Notes under the pieces: generated by a model
Database searches by the model: none
The model's input: only the letters and a program-made list of their open reading frames with translations
Told to the model about the DNA's origin: nothing
In this document: piece after piece, positions 11,901-21,941 of the stretch
Numbering within the stretch: the first letter of the stretch is position 1
How the letters are laid out: every line of letters begins with the position of its first letter
Source of the DNA: Parelaphostrongylus tenuis
Lineage: Eukaryota; Nematoda; Chromadorea; Rhabditida; Metastrongylidae
DNA: 64,000 nt
NCBI GenBank assembly: GCA_019055375.1
Contig: JAHQIW010000324.1
Location: 32,487 to 96,486 of the forward strand
Reading direction: 5' to 3'
Program-made: the position numbers and the translations under genes

Positions 11901-14900
11901 TAAGGCATGACGGTCAACCGGGAGCGAAGGGGATCATGTGCTTGTTGCTCGAGGACGGCATGGAAGGATTTAAACTAGGAAAAAAAGAGCATAAACTTGG
12001 ATGGAATACCCAGCCGACACGCATTCTGACATTTGAGGATGTAAAGGTATGTTGAAATTCGGGCCATCATTGTCCACTATATTTGCTGAACAAACCATAT
12101 ACTTTGGGCGTAAGTATACAGTGGTATTCAGGCGTTTATCATTGTGCTCACATGCTGAAGTTGTCCAGGACTTCGTTAATTCAAGATGTTACGAAATCAA
12201 TGTGTGCAGAAAACATTTTATATCCAGCAGTCTATAAAAATCTGTCATTTCAGGTTCCAGTGTCTAATCAGCTTGGACCGAACAATTACGGTTTCAACAT
12301 TGCCTTAGCCGGTTTGAACGGTGGCCGAGTAAATGTAGCAAGTTGCTCATTGGGAGCGGCTCAGCAGAGTCTTGATCTTGCTATAGCCCAATTGAAAGTA
12401 ATACCCTTTTACTCTGTCTTCCTTTTTCTTTCAAATCATCACTCATTTAGGTTAGAAAACAGTTCGGTAAGCATCTTTCGGAATTTCAGTGGAATCAGTT
12501 CAAACTGGCCGAGATGGCTACGAAATTGCATAGCAGCAGGTATCTCTTTATCTCAGGCTTCTATTCAGCATTTTCCGAGTAGATTTGCAGAGGTCTTGTT
12601 TAAAATGTTCATAATTGATGTGACCAGAGAATTACTTTGAATATGAGGTGTCAAATGACAAGATGTTCGTTCACCAAAGGCGTGTGTGGCTCAGTGGTTA
12701 GAGGTGCCTCGCGACACACACGTTCGATCGCCCATGGCTCATAAAGCCTTCCATCCCACCGGGGTCGATGAGTTGATATCAGATTTGTCTGGGAGGATAG
12801 CAATAATGATTTCACAGATCGGTAGGCCACCACGAGTCATTATAAAGGGGTATGCCCTCAGTCACCTCTAACGATGCCCTAATAATGTCGAATGCATGGC
12901 TCATTCGCTGAGGGATTGGCTAATTCCTAGAGGTATACCATCTCTATCCTTTATTAATCGAAAGTCTCCACTGGAGTAAGGAGTTCTGTTTTGCTGAATC
13001 TAAATGTTTTTTCAATATGCCAGATAATCATTTTTTGAGCCACGCATGTGTCTGTTATACAGGGCTGAGTTATAGAGCCCGATACACGTCTTTCAACCTT
13101 GGCAGTCTCATCAGTCGGGCGCTACCCCTTTCGTCTTTAGCCAGTCCTCTAGGGGCGCTTAGTCCCCTATACTAAGAGTAGGCGGCGACGAACATTTTAC
13201 ACTGTAAGTCAAGTGGAATTATCACTGAACAGACAGTGATGTACACTCGATTGCTCTTGACTGGTATCCTTGATATATCATACCTTTCGTTTCGAGTGTT
13301 TCCTTAAGACCACGTTCAGATTTCATTATGCCATATCAATTTTTTGTTTTTGTCTTATTCGTTTGTGATCTTTTAGACTAATGGTTCGTGATGCAGCTCG
13401 TCATCTGGATATTGATAGTATTCATAAAGCATCCATATGCGCAATGGCTAAACTACATGCCACGGAAAATTGTTCTGACGTGAGAGATATCATATTTATG
13501 AATGAGTAGACCTGAAAGCTTAAATAGAGAAAACGATTTTTTACATCTAACTTTCCAACGTCGTTTCGTTTTCTGATTAGCATAGGTACAAAATTTAATA
13601 TCTTTCTCACTCCATTTCAGGTTATAGACCAGGCGCTGCAGATGTTTGGAGGATACGGTTATCTAAAAGATTACCCGCTGCAACAGTATCTTCGGGATTG
13701 TCGGGTACATTGCTTGTGAACAATTTTGTGTTTTCATCTAAATCGCTTGCGTTGCGTATAATTTGGTCCGTGATCTGAGTGTCTTCATTCTGTTGTGATG
13801 GCAGCGTTTGCTAATCACCCAACTGTGACCTTTAACTGCAGTACAATCAAGTTCTGTTCAGTCATATCAGAGAAGTGGTTCAAGGTCAGCTCTAAAAAGT
13901 TAGCTAACTGGAATGACCTCGCAGATGTCTTATGGAAGAAGCGAAAATAGGAGATCTCACTGAAGTAATCAACTCGTTACTCTGCAATCTCAGTCACATC
14001 GGAAAGAGTTTTAAGGCAGCTAAACTCAATTCTGGCTGCCTTGATGATTTCATCGCAAAATTAGGATATTAGGTTGGTGCAGAAAGAACATTTTTTTAGT
14101 CACTGCTAAATTGACGAACACATTTTGCAGCAAATAACTGTCTTATACTTTGTTATTGAGTCCATTTTAGAGGTTTATTTTCTCCCTATTTCCTTTGTAA
14201 TTCCTTCTGTAGCGCCTAATTTATATAGACTTCTGGCAGGATGAAATGATTTAGAAGCAGGCGAAATCAATTTGTTCTATAAATTCAAATAGGTTATGTT
14301 GTTGTAGAAGCAACATGAAATGTGTTAAAACATGAGGTATGGAAAGATCTTCAAATTAAACGGATGGAAAGATGAAAATTGTCTTACAACATGCTCACCG
14401 AACCTCTCTTCAATCGTGTACCACATTCTCATACATCTGAACATCTGCTTGCCATTAAATTTCTCAGCAGTCAGGTTTTTCTGAAAATACTATCGAAAAA
14501 TTTGTCGCTTCCAAGCGGCAGATGAACTAGTCAATACAGAAGTTAATAGATTTTTATTCTGTTGACAATGATATGTAAATTCTAACTGTTTTCATTCTCA
14601 TTAATATAGCTAAGTGTGGGTCGATAAACATCTCGGACTACTTGGATACTTGCGTCCGCCGTTTTTGTGTGTTGTGCGGACTCCATCATCTATTCATTCG
14701 CTTCCTTATCTTGCGGTGGTTTAGCTCGAGCATAGCCGCTGGTGTGAGCCCCATACATGATCTGCCGCGATCTGTTAAGCATCGGTAGGTAGCTGTGAGT
14801 ACAGCTGATGAATGCAGTCGCAAACTCGTCCGCTCAACGTCTAGGTGGGTTGCCCCGTGAGCGATGTATGGCTATACTTTGGTAGTGCCAGTGGAATTTT

Positions 14901-15896
14901 GGAGCTCACAGTTCAAGCACTCGTGAGTTGTCCACAGTATCCGACGTGGTCGAAGTATCAATCCGTGTCTCTGCTGCACAGCAGAGCGCTGGGAACAATG
15001 TTTAGTTGCAAAGGTAAGCACTGGAATTTGGGGTCCATCATTTGGTCGCCGACTTCTTGAGGCGCGAATGTGACGAATTCTGCTCTCTTTCTGTTGGATA
15101 ACTCCTTTGTATTGTTCTCCATTTTCAGTGAGTACCCAAATTACACGAAAGAGGTGGTTTCTACGATAAGAGAACCATCCATCTCGATTTGTCCACCGTT
15201 GCACCCAGTTGTTTTTCATAATTAGGTTTTTTTCGATTTATCCGCAATATGGAAGTTATCCACAATAATAAGTTGTATTACATTTTTGTTGTCGGAGACT
15301 TCAACGCCATAATAGGAAGGGTCAGCAAGAGCAGATAAAGAATTGAAAATCCTGGACTAGAGATGAAAATGAGAACGGTGTCGCAGAACTGCTATTTGAA
15401 GCACGTCTTTTTCTTGGAAGTTTATTTTCCTAGAAGAAGGAAAACGTACGGGGCATGGTAGTCACCTAACGGCATAACACAAGCGAAACCCTGGTCATAT
15501 CCTTACAAATAAAAGATAGTCCCTACTTGACATATCCCATTGATCTACATTAGTTTCAATCAACGCCTTCTTTGCGCAAACATTGCAGATTTGTGCCTCA
15601 AATTCATTCATTGTTTTTGCACCAACCTTATAGTTGCTGATAACCATAATGCGGCAAATGAACTGCTAACTATCAGTGTTGTTACGCTTGAATGTCGCTG
15701 AAAATGTAAATAATAGAGAATGGTCGAAGCAGTTGTCTTACAGATCAAATTCGTTACTTATTTTAGTTAATCTATCAATACTGTTGAATTTGATGTTGCG
15801 TTCCAGGTTCACCAGATTCTGGAAGGTTCCAACGAAATGATGCGTTTAATCATCAGTCGTGATGTGCTTTCTAACGAAAGTTTTAGCCCAATATAG
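5837..15896 (+). CDS. ACAD8: Isobutyryl-CoA dehydrogenase (ACAD8 type), mitochondrial
   Basis: Eleven exons join in phase to about 423-430 residues, close to the roughly 415 of the human enzyme. The enzyme oxidises isobutyryl-CoA to methacrylyl-CoA in valine breakdown, using FAD, in the mitochondrial matrix. The leader [20 protein letters not shown] is Arg-rich with no acid, a typical matrix signal. In order the protein shows [36 protein letters not shown]; the acyl-CoA dehydrogenase signature [74 protein letters not shown]; and [19 protein letters not shown]. The glutamate of ILEGSNE is the family's catalytic base. Closeness to ACAD8 rather than other dehydrogenases rests on [21 protein letters not shown] and GYGYLKDY. 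Only the end of exon 1 is uncertain. Introns, especially the first (about 4 kb) and last (2.1 kb), are full of repeats. Confidence 0.93.
6575..6740 (-). repeat. SINE family S1 fragment, inverted
   Basis: The reverse complement matches the middle of the S1 copies (AAGACTCACCAAGC..., CTTGTCTGAGAGGAAAGCA, TCGGTAGGCCATCGT). The A-box end is missing or decayed. Confidence 0.5.
6745..6945. repeat. GC-rich foldback sequence in ACAD8 intron 1
   Basis: Strikingly GC-rich against AT-rich surroundings. Inverted arms include GCGAGCAGTCCGCAGTG (about 6797) and CACTGCAGACTGCTCGC (about 6855), with an outer ACCGTTGGTCC / GACCAATGGTCC pair. It could be a foldback MITE. No coding is supported. Confidence 0.6.
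7190..7465 (-). repeat. SINE family S3 (tRNA-like) with flanks, copy 1
   Basis: A minus-strand tRNA-like core (7270-7343) has an A-box GTAACGAATAGAGCA and a B-box-like GGTTCTAGTC. It is followed by a CTTTCTATGCTACAGCGC block. The same pieces, in other order and orientation, occur at 8030-8340, so the two may be ends of one larger structure. Confidence 0.6.
7481..7661. repeat. Foldback MITE, family M, about 58-bp inverted arms
   Basis: The left arm (7481-7541) and right arm (7601-7661) are near-perfect reverse complements containing GAGCCACGCATGTCAGTGGTC. The loop carries GCCCGACTGACGAG and CGAAACACGTGTATCGGGC. An outer part with TTAAGAAAA.ACTCGAAATGAAAG follows on the right. There is no ORF, so it depends on another element for movement. 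Confidence 0.8.
7870..8030. repeat. MITE family M, half copy
   Basis: Repeats the core and right arm of 7550-7715 almost exactly (CTGCCCGACTGACGAGATCG onward, through GGTCTTAAGAAAACACTCG). The left arm is missing. Confidence 0.75.
8030..8345 (+). repeat. SINE family S3 (tRNA-like) with flanks, copy 2
   Basis: A plus-strand tRNA-like core (8248-8322) has A-box TAGTGTAACGGTAGAGCA and B-box GGGTTCTAGTCCCGCC. It has no convincing anticodon arm, so it is a tRNA-derived repeat rather than a tRNA gene. Confidence 0.65.
8960..9150. repeat. MITE-like repeat with CACGTG core
   Basis: Contains AAACGAAACGACGCACCGTG and GGCAGGAACACGTGTC with flanks like 56840-57060. A degenerate single arm. Confidence 0.5.
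9238..9254. repeat. Poly-G run
   Basis: About 14-15 consecutive G after GGAGGA. A likely spot for replication or sequencing slippage. Confidence 0.85.
9947..10084 (+). CDS. ACAD8: ACAD8-like exon 2
   Basis: A ttctctag acceptor and a gttata donor flank 46 codons in phase 0. They encode the N-terminal helical domain, including [20 protein letters not shown]. Confidence 0.88.
10242..10414 (+). CDS. ACAD8: ACAD8-like exon 3
   Basis: Opens [20 protein letters not shown], then FGGSGLSRL and AAYMSIHN. Ends AT before a gtagga donor, so the Met codon is completed by the next exon. Confidence 0.93.
11146..11258 (+). CDS. ACAD8: ACAD8-like exon 4
   Basis: Begins with the third base of that Met codon, then [20 protein letters not shown]. 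Ends within the acyl-CoA dehydrogenase signature, after CLTEPDS and one base of the Gly codon, at gtaaaa. Confidence 0.93.
11435..11537 (+). CDS. ACAD8: ACAD8-like exon 5
   Basis: Completes the signature with GSDAASL and continues to [18 protein letters not shown], the flavin/substrate-proximal beta domain. The donor is gtatgt. Confidence 0.93.
11887..12046 (+). CDS. ACAD8: ACAD8-like exon 6
   Basis: A cctttag acceptor and a gtatgt donor. Encodes [20 protein letters not shown] and [14 protein letters not shown]. Confidence 0.93.
12254..12397 (+). CDS. ACAD8: ACAD8-like exon 7
   Basis: 48 codons in phase 0, including [20 protein letters not shown] at the start of the C-terminal helical domain. 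The donor is gtaata. Confidence 0.93.
12451..12539 (+). CDS. ACAD8: ACAD8-like exon 8
   Basis: Encodes [20 protein letters not shown] then EMATKLHSS. An apparent internal gtaagc...ttcag pair is not used, because the frame and family match run straight through it. Confidence 0.9.
12681..12930 (+). repeat. tRNA-derived SINE, family S1, copy 2
   Basis: The A-box-like GTGTGGCTCAGTGGTTAGAG is followed by the S1 body (TTGTCTGGGAGGATAGCA, CGGTAGGCCACCACGAGTCA). It lies in ACAD8 intron 8. Confidence 0.75.
13005..13345. repeat. MITE family M, one-sided copy
   Basis: Arm TGAGCCACGCATGTG, core AGCCCGATACACGT...CAGTCGGGC, then the distal block GATTGCTCTTGACTGGTATC and CGTTTCGAGTGTTTCCTTAAG. It sits in ACAD8 intron 8 between the S1 SINE and exon 9. 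Confidence 0.7.
13377..13479 (+). CDS. ACAD8: ACAD8-like exon 9
   Basis: Encodes [20 protein letters not shown] and [14 protein letters not shown]. The donor is gtgaga. Confidence 0.92.
13621..13704 (+). CDS. ACAD8: ACAD8-like exon 10
   Basis: 28 codons in phase 0 carry the second family signature, [20 protein letters not shown]. The donor is gtacat. The genomic GTA CAT would also read Val-His, but exon 11 supplies VH again, which fixes the splice. Confidence 0.92.
14636..15240 (-). mobile_element. RTE-Y-like retroelement fragment
   Basis: Matches the 33528-34260 copy in order: a CTTGGATACNTG terminus, a CGTCCGC block, then a ...GCAGAGCGCT, CTCCATTTTCAGTGA and GAAAGAGGTGGTTTC stretch. The frames are broken. 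Confidence 0.55.
15285..15560 (+). mobile_element. RTE-like endonuclease fragment
   Basis: The plus-strand frame reads [11 protein letters not shown], the conserved GDFNA block of the AP-type endonuclease of non-LTR elements. After that comes decayed sequence with a W-SPNGIT-like piece. It is opposite in orientation to the neighbouring 14636-15240 fragment. Confidence 0.6.
15807..15896 (+). CDS. ACAD8: ACAD8-like exon 11 with stop
   Basis: Encodes [19 protein letters not shown] and a short tail ending SFSPI before TAG. The Glu codon at 15822-15824 (ILEG) is the predicted catalytic base. Acceptor gttccag. Confidence 0.93.
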   Translation, partial: VHQILEGSNEMMRLIISRDVLSNESFSPI

Positions 15897-16225
15897 AGAG
15901 CAAATTCTTTTACTTTTGGTTACATGGTGCCTTTTTTTTTCTAGGACACTAAAATTCAGTTGTTTCCACTCCTGAGTAATTATTGCGGCAAATACATTAC
16001 CACTGCAAGTCGATTTTCATCACGCCATATCACTTTTTACGATTAGAGAGCGACCTCATCTAATCAGCACATTGTCTGTGACATTGAGTAAAGCTCATCA
16101 TTATAAGGTACTTCGAACTGGTGTCATTAGGTGGTCCTCGCTGTCAAATCTGTTTTATGAAATATTCTGTGATGCTGTATGTTGTTTATGACATCAAGAA
16201 TATCGTAACACAATGTTTAACCTAG
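15897..16225 (+). other. ACAD8: Probable ACAD8-like 3' UTR
   Basis: About 330 bp with no coding, ending near an AATAAA at 16228-16233. Confidence 0.5.
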
Positions 16226-16507
16226 TCAATAAACGCGAATTTGTTGATTTTCTTTGAGAGCTTTATTGAATGCGTCCGTGCGCAAGAATATGTTTTTATT
16301 TTCATGGAGTTTCATATTATTACGTAACTTATTTCTCTTGTCGATGGTGAGGCTAACAAACTGCTCGAAACACAGTTTTTCATAGTAAAATGTATTTTTT
16401 TCTTGGGCCACTTTTAATGCAATATCTATGATAGAGGATCTATGAAGTGGTTCTGTGGTAAGTAAACCGCCATAGAAATCAAACTGAGCCCGACGTACGT
16501 TGTCCAT
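16226..16507 (-). CDS. Unidentified 93-codon ORF or terminal exon
   Basis: An open frame from ATG to TGA with composition unlike the repeat shadows: FYGGLLTTEPLHRSSIIDIA, EKLCFEQFVSLTIDKRNK, MKLHENKNIFLRTDAFNK. It is basic and helix-rich with no signal peptide or membrane segment. I do not recognise a family. It may be a free-standing small gene, the last exon of a minus-strand gene, or a piece of a retroelement polyprotein. Confidence 0.35.
   Translation of the reverse strand: MDNVRRAQFDFYGGLLTTEPLHRSSIIDIALKVAQEKNTFYYEKLCFEQFVSLTIDKRNKLRNNMKLHENKNIFLRTDAFNKALKENQQIRVY
16228..16233 (+). terminator. ACAD8: AATAAA polyadenylation signal candidate
   Basis: The first AATAAA after the ACAD8-like stop codon. 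It overlaps the stop end of the opposite-strand ORF at 16226-16507, so the two transcripts could overlap tail-to-tail. Confidence 0.45.
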
Positions 16508-16999
16508 TACGCGTTCGGATGTGCATGAACTCCTAGCGTGTCATACGAAGAATTCAGTATCCATACACAATTGACAGTCCTATAGAAATCCCAATCTTTT
16601 GCCCTCTTTTGCGTATCACTTTCACCAATACTGCAGGACTGTAATTCGAAAATACATATTGTGCAATGTGCGATTTATAGAGGAACTTATGTGCATAGGA
16701 TATCTATTCATCAGTCAAAAACTTGTAGAATCAGCACTGTTTAACAACAATTCACCTAATCCATGCATTAGAACAGTCAAAAATTTGTACTCGCTGCGTA
16801 GAATTTCTACTTATTACGATCAATCACTAGTACTTCTGCTTTTTCACTCGACCATTAATTGTATAGCTTGAGTGATGGAGGTTTCAGCACTGGGCCTCGC
16901 TTCTGGAAGGGCTTTCTTAGTGCGCTATGACACGAAAAGAAAAATTTACCTTACTTTCAGCGTATTTATTAAATGGTTTGAACTTCAGAGCTGTTTTGT

Positions 17000-17510
17000 T
17001 AGCAGTTAAGTTATGGTCTATTTTAATGGAAGTTGATAAAAGGATTTCATTTGCATGAAGGATGGCATGATATCGACGGGATTTTTACAAGTATTCTTAG
17101 TAGAAAGAATGCCTATGCATGCTCAACTGGCTGTGCCTTATCCAAGGTCTTGGGTATGTGCGGAAGAATAATGTTCTCAAATATCTTGTAAAGTACACTC
17201 AAAATGCATATGGGGTGGTAATTGAGATGACCCCCTTCTGTCACCCTTCTAAGGCAAAATGACTGTGCGCGAGGACCTCCACTGATCTAAAATTTTATCT
17301 GGTCAAAAATATGATGCATATGTGTACGAGAAGAATAAATTGATTGTGGCCTTTTGTTCTAAGAAAATCGGTCGGTGATATCAGCAAGTTCAGGAGCTGT
17401 GCCACTCTGCATACTTTCAATCGCAACTTGAAGTTCAGGGACTAGAATCTCAGGTTGTTTTTTACCAGCGCTTATTTTGGGATCCGGCAAGGACTGTCAA
17501 ACGAAAAACA
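17000..17510 (-). mobile_element. RTE-Y-like retroelement fragment
   Basis: Blocks CTTGTAAAGTACACTCAA, ATGACTGTGCGC and TCAATCGCAACTTGAA align in order with 34810-35130. No open frame remains. Confidence 0.5.
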
Positions 17511-18430
17511 TTGGTATAAAAGCTTCCCTCTATCAATTTAGCATTATAGGTCAATGGATTTCTGCTTAACGCTTGAAGGACGACTTCCAGAGGCATTATA
17601 CCCTTTGAGGGTGTACCGGCTTCTAGAGGCATTATCGCTTGGCAAAAGTTTTTTTATAGGATATCTGATAATCATTCAGAAGCTTAAATCTCTGAGATCT
17701 TGAACATGAGCTTGGTTTTTAACTTTTTATACGTTATAGCGCGAAAATTCATATTTTACGCTCGGCTGAGACTTCGATATGGCTCGCCAAAGTTTTTTAG
17801 CCATTCGTTAGCCCAATTCTAAAAGATTTCGATAAGATAACCGGTTTTCCTGAGAAGTTACCACAGAACGCTGTAAGAGCGGTAAAAGGATTGACTTTCA
17901 CGCCTAAAATGTTCCCCCGCCACTCGGACGTTATAGCTGGTTGATTGGTAATTTAGGTAGAGTTTATACGTCAGAAGTATCTCATCGTCGCATAAAAATG
18001 GATTATAATAGGTGGAATCTTTATGAAGGTTTTTTATATAAAGAGCGGCTACTTGTTTAAAAAAATCTCAATTTTCAGCGTTATTACCACATCCTTGTAA
18101 AAATTTAAACCCTTAGTGTGCATTTGTATCCCTTGTCTTGGAGGAACGTAGCTTGAAAGCACATCTTTTACAACTAGACACCTCTAATGGAAGTCTACGT
18201 AGGATAATTGTTGTAATGTAGCTGCAGTAAGTGTAAGAAGAGCGTGCGTTCATTATTGCGGAGAATACGGTACTTTCCCTGTTAACACCCATATTCAAAA
18301 AAGAAGTTTTTTTTTGCTCTTTCGAGGAATTTCTAGTAATCATTTAGTAGCTTAGATCTCAAAAATTCAAATGGTATATCATGTTTTTTGAATATCCTTT
18401 ATATTAAGCTGTAACAGTGTGAGAAAATTT
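17511..18430. other. No gene recognised; diverged repeat R sequence
   Basis: AT-rich sequence with weak repeat R similarity near 17880-17930. Frames are short and unsupported. Confidence 0.3.
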
Positions 18431-18960
18431 TATCTCACGCGTGAGTATTTTTCGCTGAGCAAAGCTTTCCCTCAGAAAATTCAGTAATTGTTCGGTAGCA
18501 CAAATTTTTGCAAATTGAATAGTGCATCTGCTTTTCCAAAAAAAACTTATTACGCTGTAACATCGGAATTAAGATTCCATTTCACATGCGACGCGCATAA
18601 CTTGCACCTGAACTGAATGTGAATGGATTTTGCAATCTTGGTATAAATCCATCACCTTTCAATAGCCAGTCGATAGCTTAAATCTCGAGGATTCCAGTAA
18701 TGTGTTTGCTTTTTGTAAAAACCCATTTACCGAGGTGTAGCAGCAAGAATATTGTGTTGCGTATTTGAGTTCTTTTCGCCGGACACGGTTTTTCACTGAG
18801 ACTTTCAAACCCATTCGATAGCGCAAATCTTGAAAATTCAATAATATTCTTGGTTTTCCAGAAAAACTTCTTAGGTCGATGTTACAGCTAAATGAATCTT
18901 GAGTTTTTCATTCGGCGCCGCGTAGATTGCGCAACGCAATTCACACGTTCCGTACAATGC
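18430..18960. repeat. Dispersed repeat R, about three head-to-tail units
   Basis: 'TCGATAGCNNAAATCTNGANNATTC'-type starts recur near 18493, 18666 and 18812, spaced about 150-180 bp. Each is followed by 'ttNccgNNgtNtagcag'-like and 'ttcacatgcgacgcgc'-like blocks. Single units occur elsewhere in the window. Confidence 0.6.
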
Positions 18961-20060
18961 GAGTCGAGTGCGTGCGAAATCCAATAATCTTTTCGCTGTA
19001 ATAGCACGCTAAAAATTTTGTTCAGAAAGTAAATTTATCAATGAAATCATTACGATCTGTGTCACCAAATGATTTTCAATTGGAAGTCCGAATGAAAAGC
19101 TATGTCCAGCGAAAGATGCTTGAGTGTGAAATGAATTTTTATTTCTACTCTTGCACTATAATATAAAAGCTATTTGAAAAACAAAATCTACCTTCAATTT
19201 TTGAAATTCAAGTTGTTTAATAATTACTGAAACGTTAAAGAGGAATACTGCGCTTTTTTGAATATGGCTGCGGATAGGGGAGAAGTATTGAAAATACTTC
19301 CTTGGAGACATATTTTACCAACAGTTTGATAATGCCGAGAAAGAGCGTCTTTCTAAACAACATTCTCTTGATCGTCATAGATATGCCTGGGCTACAATCA
19401 GCTCTCAAGGTCGGGCATGTAGAGTACGTAGAAGTCGATTGGTTTCTTGTACGTGAGCCTCACGTTTTCTCGAGCTCCTATTGTCACCAAAGAGTAGGGT
19501 AAGTTTGTGGGTGACAACACCTTTTACGACCACTTATCAATTATCGCTTCATAATTATGCTATTCATGTAATTTGGCACAATATCATGCAACATTGAGTG
19601 GAAGTTCGAAGATTGCCCTTTCACCGAAGCTTAGGAAGGTTAAATTGACACACGTTTTCTCAGTAGATCGCTTTTGAAAGCACACATTCGAAAAAGTAAA
19701 TGTCTAGTGACAACAACGAAGAAACGACAAAAATGCACTAATGACTAGTTCTTCCGAGCACGTATGTGGCTTATTACAGAGTTTCTCGGTATGTAAAAAT
19801 ACTCGAAAGTTCTTCGCAAATACGGACTATAAATGATTCGTAATACTCAGTATACATGCAAGTGCTGAACGTGGAAGAGGATACCCTTGGAAAGCAGAGG
19901 ACGACCAGGTCTGTAGTTTACTGATGGACGGCTGCAATCACCTGCACTTGATCACATTGGAGTTGATTTGAGTTCTTGGAACTTGAGAGAGGTAAATGTA
20001 ATCGCCTTGAGATTAATCATAATTGGAATCGCCTTAAGTTCAATCAACTAAAAAAATACA
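18961..20060. other. No gene recognised
   Basis: AT-rich sequence with short frames only. I see no exon with paired splice sites and protein-like composition. Confidence 0.3.
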
Positions 20061-20560
20061 TCACCCTGTCACCTGTCGTCCCATTGATGTCGAGTGACTC
20101 GAGCGGGCACCAGCAACACTTCCATTTTTCCCTATCGCGTGCAAGAGTAGCCCAGTGGTTCCTCTTTGCTTTAAGAATTCGTTTAGTAATATGTCTTTCT
20201 TCTATGCTTTTCGTGAAGAAATCGTACCATCAGGTCGATGGTCTTCCTGTAGAGCGCTTGATATCCCAAAGAATCCAGTCGGTAACGGCTCTCGTCCATC
20301 AGTTGTCGTTGAAGCGCATCACGTGTCCGGCCCACTTTATTTTCATATCCTGGCGTGTATAACGACGTCCTTGATCTTCGATTGTTGGCGTAGATCAGGA
20401 CCTCGGATCCTTTCTCTCATTTGCGATGTACGGAACAGTGCCAGCATCGACCTTTCGACTGCGCGTTCAATAGCGCCAAGTAATCTTTCATCCTGCTTCC
20501 GTAGCGACCAGGTTTCTGGTGCATATGTTAGGACAGGAATAATCGTCGAGTCGAAAGTCA
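20060..20560 (-). mobile_element. RTE-X-like retrotransposon fragment, decayed
   Basis: Parallel to 4731-5215 throughout, but with frame breaks. It retains PETWSLRKQDER and IERAVERSML at the right and the CGTGCAAGAGTAGCCCAGTG block at the left. It ends at a short palindrome, CGAGTCGAAAG...TCGACTCG (20548-20578). Confidence 0.75.
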
Positions 20561-21249
20561 ATTCGACAATCGACTCGATGAAAAAAAAATGCATAGAATA
20601 CGCAGAATAAGTCCCATGTACAAGGGCAATGGTTGCAACTACGAATAATCCCCATAGTATGAATAAATGAATATATAACAATATATATAATATAACCAAG
20701 AACAATATGAAGAGATGCTCTTCTTTATTTATACATGGATGCCAACTCTTGTAGCACACTAATAATCCAGATTATTAAGTGTTATCGATGAACTAATACT
20801 GCATTCAGTATATATGGTCATTATTGAATAAATATTTTTTGAAATATAATAGATGTGATGATTTTTGAATACTGTGCATAATGAAGATTAATCAACACTT
20901 GAAGATCTATTTCCTAATGTCCTTTGTACAACGTATTGCATTAGATCGAATGCCTCAAACACTATGATTGCATAGTAAACTAGAGTTTTGCTTGACAGAA
21001 AAGGGCTATATATGCTCCAGAAGCATATGGGCCAATAGAGGAAATTGTGGTGTGTCGAAGTAATTCAAGAAGAAAAAGAAAATTTACAAGAGAGAGAAAA
21101 AAAGCCCTAATCAAACACTGAAAGTCGCGTAACGGTGCGCACATCGATTTCTATAGCTGTTCCATAGAAATTAAATGTAACGTTTTTCGCCTTCTCTCTG
21201 CAGTGAATAACAAAGTTCGGATCCATTCGGTTATACGGCATTCAATGAG

Positions 21250-21510
21250 AAAACGATCCCCTTTGTTGTTTTTATAGCGCTGTGACATTCAAAATTAGGC
21301 TATGCTTACACCAACAGCGCGCTTCCATTTTTATCACGCTTTTAATTCGCTAGAAGCATCAAAAGCTTATGAACCTGCGGAGGTAATTTTATAGTATCAG
21401 AATCATACGTTCTATCTGGAGTATTCTTCCAAGTGGAGTAAAAATCCTGCGTTATTCAGGTCAAATTGCATTTCACATATGAGTTACACATTTCGTGACA
21501 TGAAAAAGTG
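21250..21510. repeat. Dispersed repeat R fragment
   Basis: Weak similarity to the other R units ('tgcatttcacatatgagttacac'). No coding is visible. Confidence 0.3.
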
Positions 21511-21519
21511 CACATGTTA

Positions 21520-21930
21520 GTCGAGCAGTTACCCTTTTCGTCGTTCGCCAATCCTGTGTGGGTGTTCCAGTCCCCACACTAAGAGTTATCGACGACGAAT
21601 GTTTTACACTCTGTGTCCAGTGAAACTATCGTAGAGTGTTGTGCACTCGATTGCTCTTGGCTAATATATTTAATACATCATGTCTTTCGTTTCGAGTGTT
21701 TTCTTAAGACCACAGCTCAAATTCAATATGCCAACTAATCACTTTTGAGACGAGAAAGGGTAACCGCCCGATCGACGAGGCCGCATGGTCGAAACACGTG
21801 TATCGGGCTCTATAAGTCAGCCCATTCTAACAAACCGCATGACATGCGTGGCTCAGAAATGATTATTTGGCGCATTGAAATTTGAGCTATGATCTTAAGA
21901 AAACACTTGAAATGAGAGATATTACATGTT
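21520..21930. repeat. Foldback MITE, family M
   Basis: The left block TTTCGTTTCGAGTGTTTTCTT (about 21684) and right block AAGAAAACACTTGAAATGAG (about 21898) are inverted. The centre carries GGTCGAAACACGTGTATCGG. It lies directly upstream of the possible exon at 21942. Confidence 0.75.
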
Positions 21931-21941
21931 AATTGTTGCAG

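Larger units (their letters stand above)
14069..15630. mobile_element. Mariner-end-bounded insertion in ACAD8 intron 10
   Basis: The left end reads TAGGTTGGTGCAGAAAGAAC and the right end TTTTTGCACCAACCTTA, inverted copies of a mariner-type terminal repeat, each next to a TA. No mariner transposase is visible between them. The interior holds RTE pieces, so the ends may be from one element invaded later, or from two separate elements. Confidence 0.55.

Noticed and set aside
12466..12490. Short intron within ACAD8 exon 8
   Set aside because: A gtaagc...ttcag pair is present, but it is too short and the family sequence reads through it in frame.
13705..13716. ACAD8 exon 10 extending into Val-His codons
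   Set aside because: GTA CAT after CGG looks coding, but exon 11 begins with Val-His-Gln and the frame stops soon after. The gtacat is the donor.
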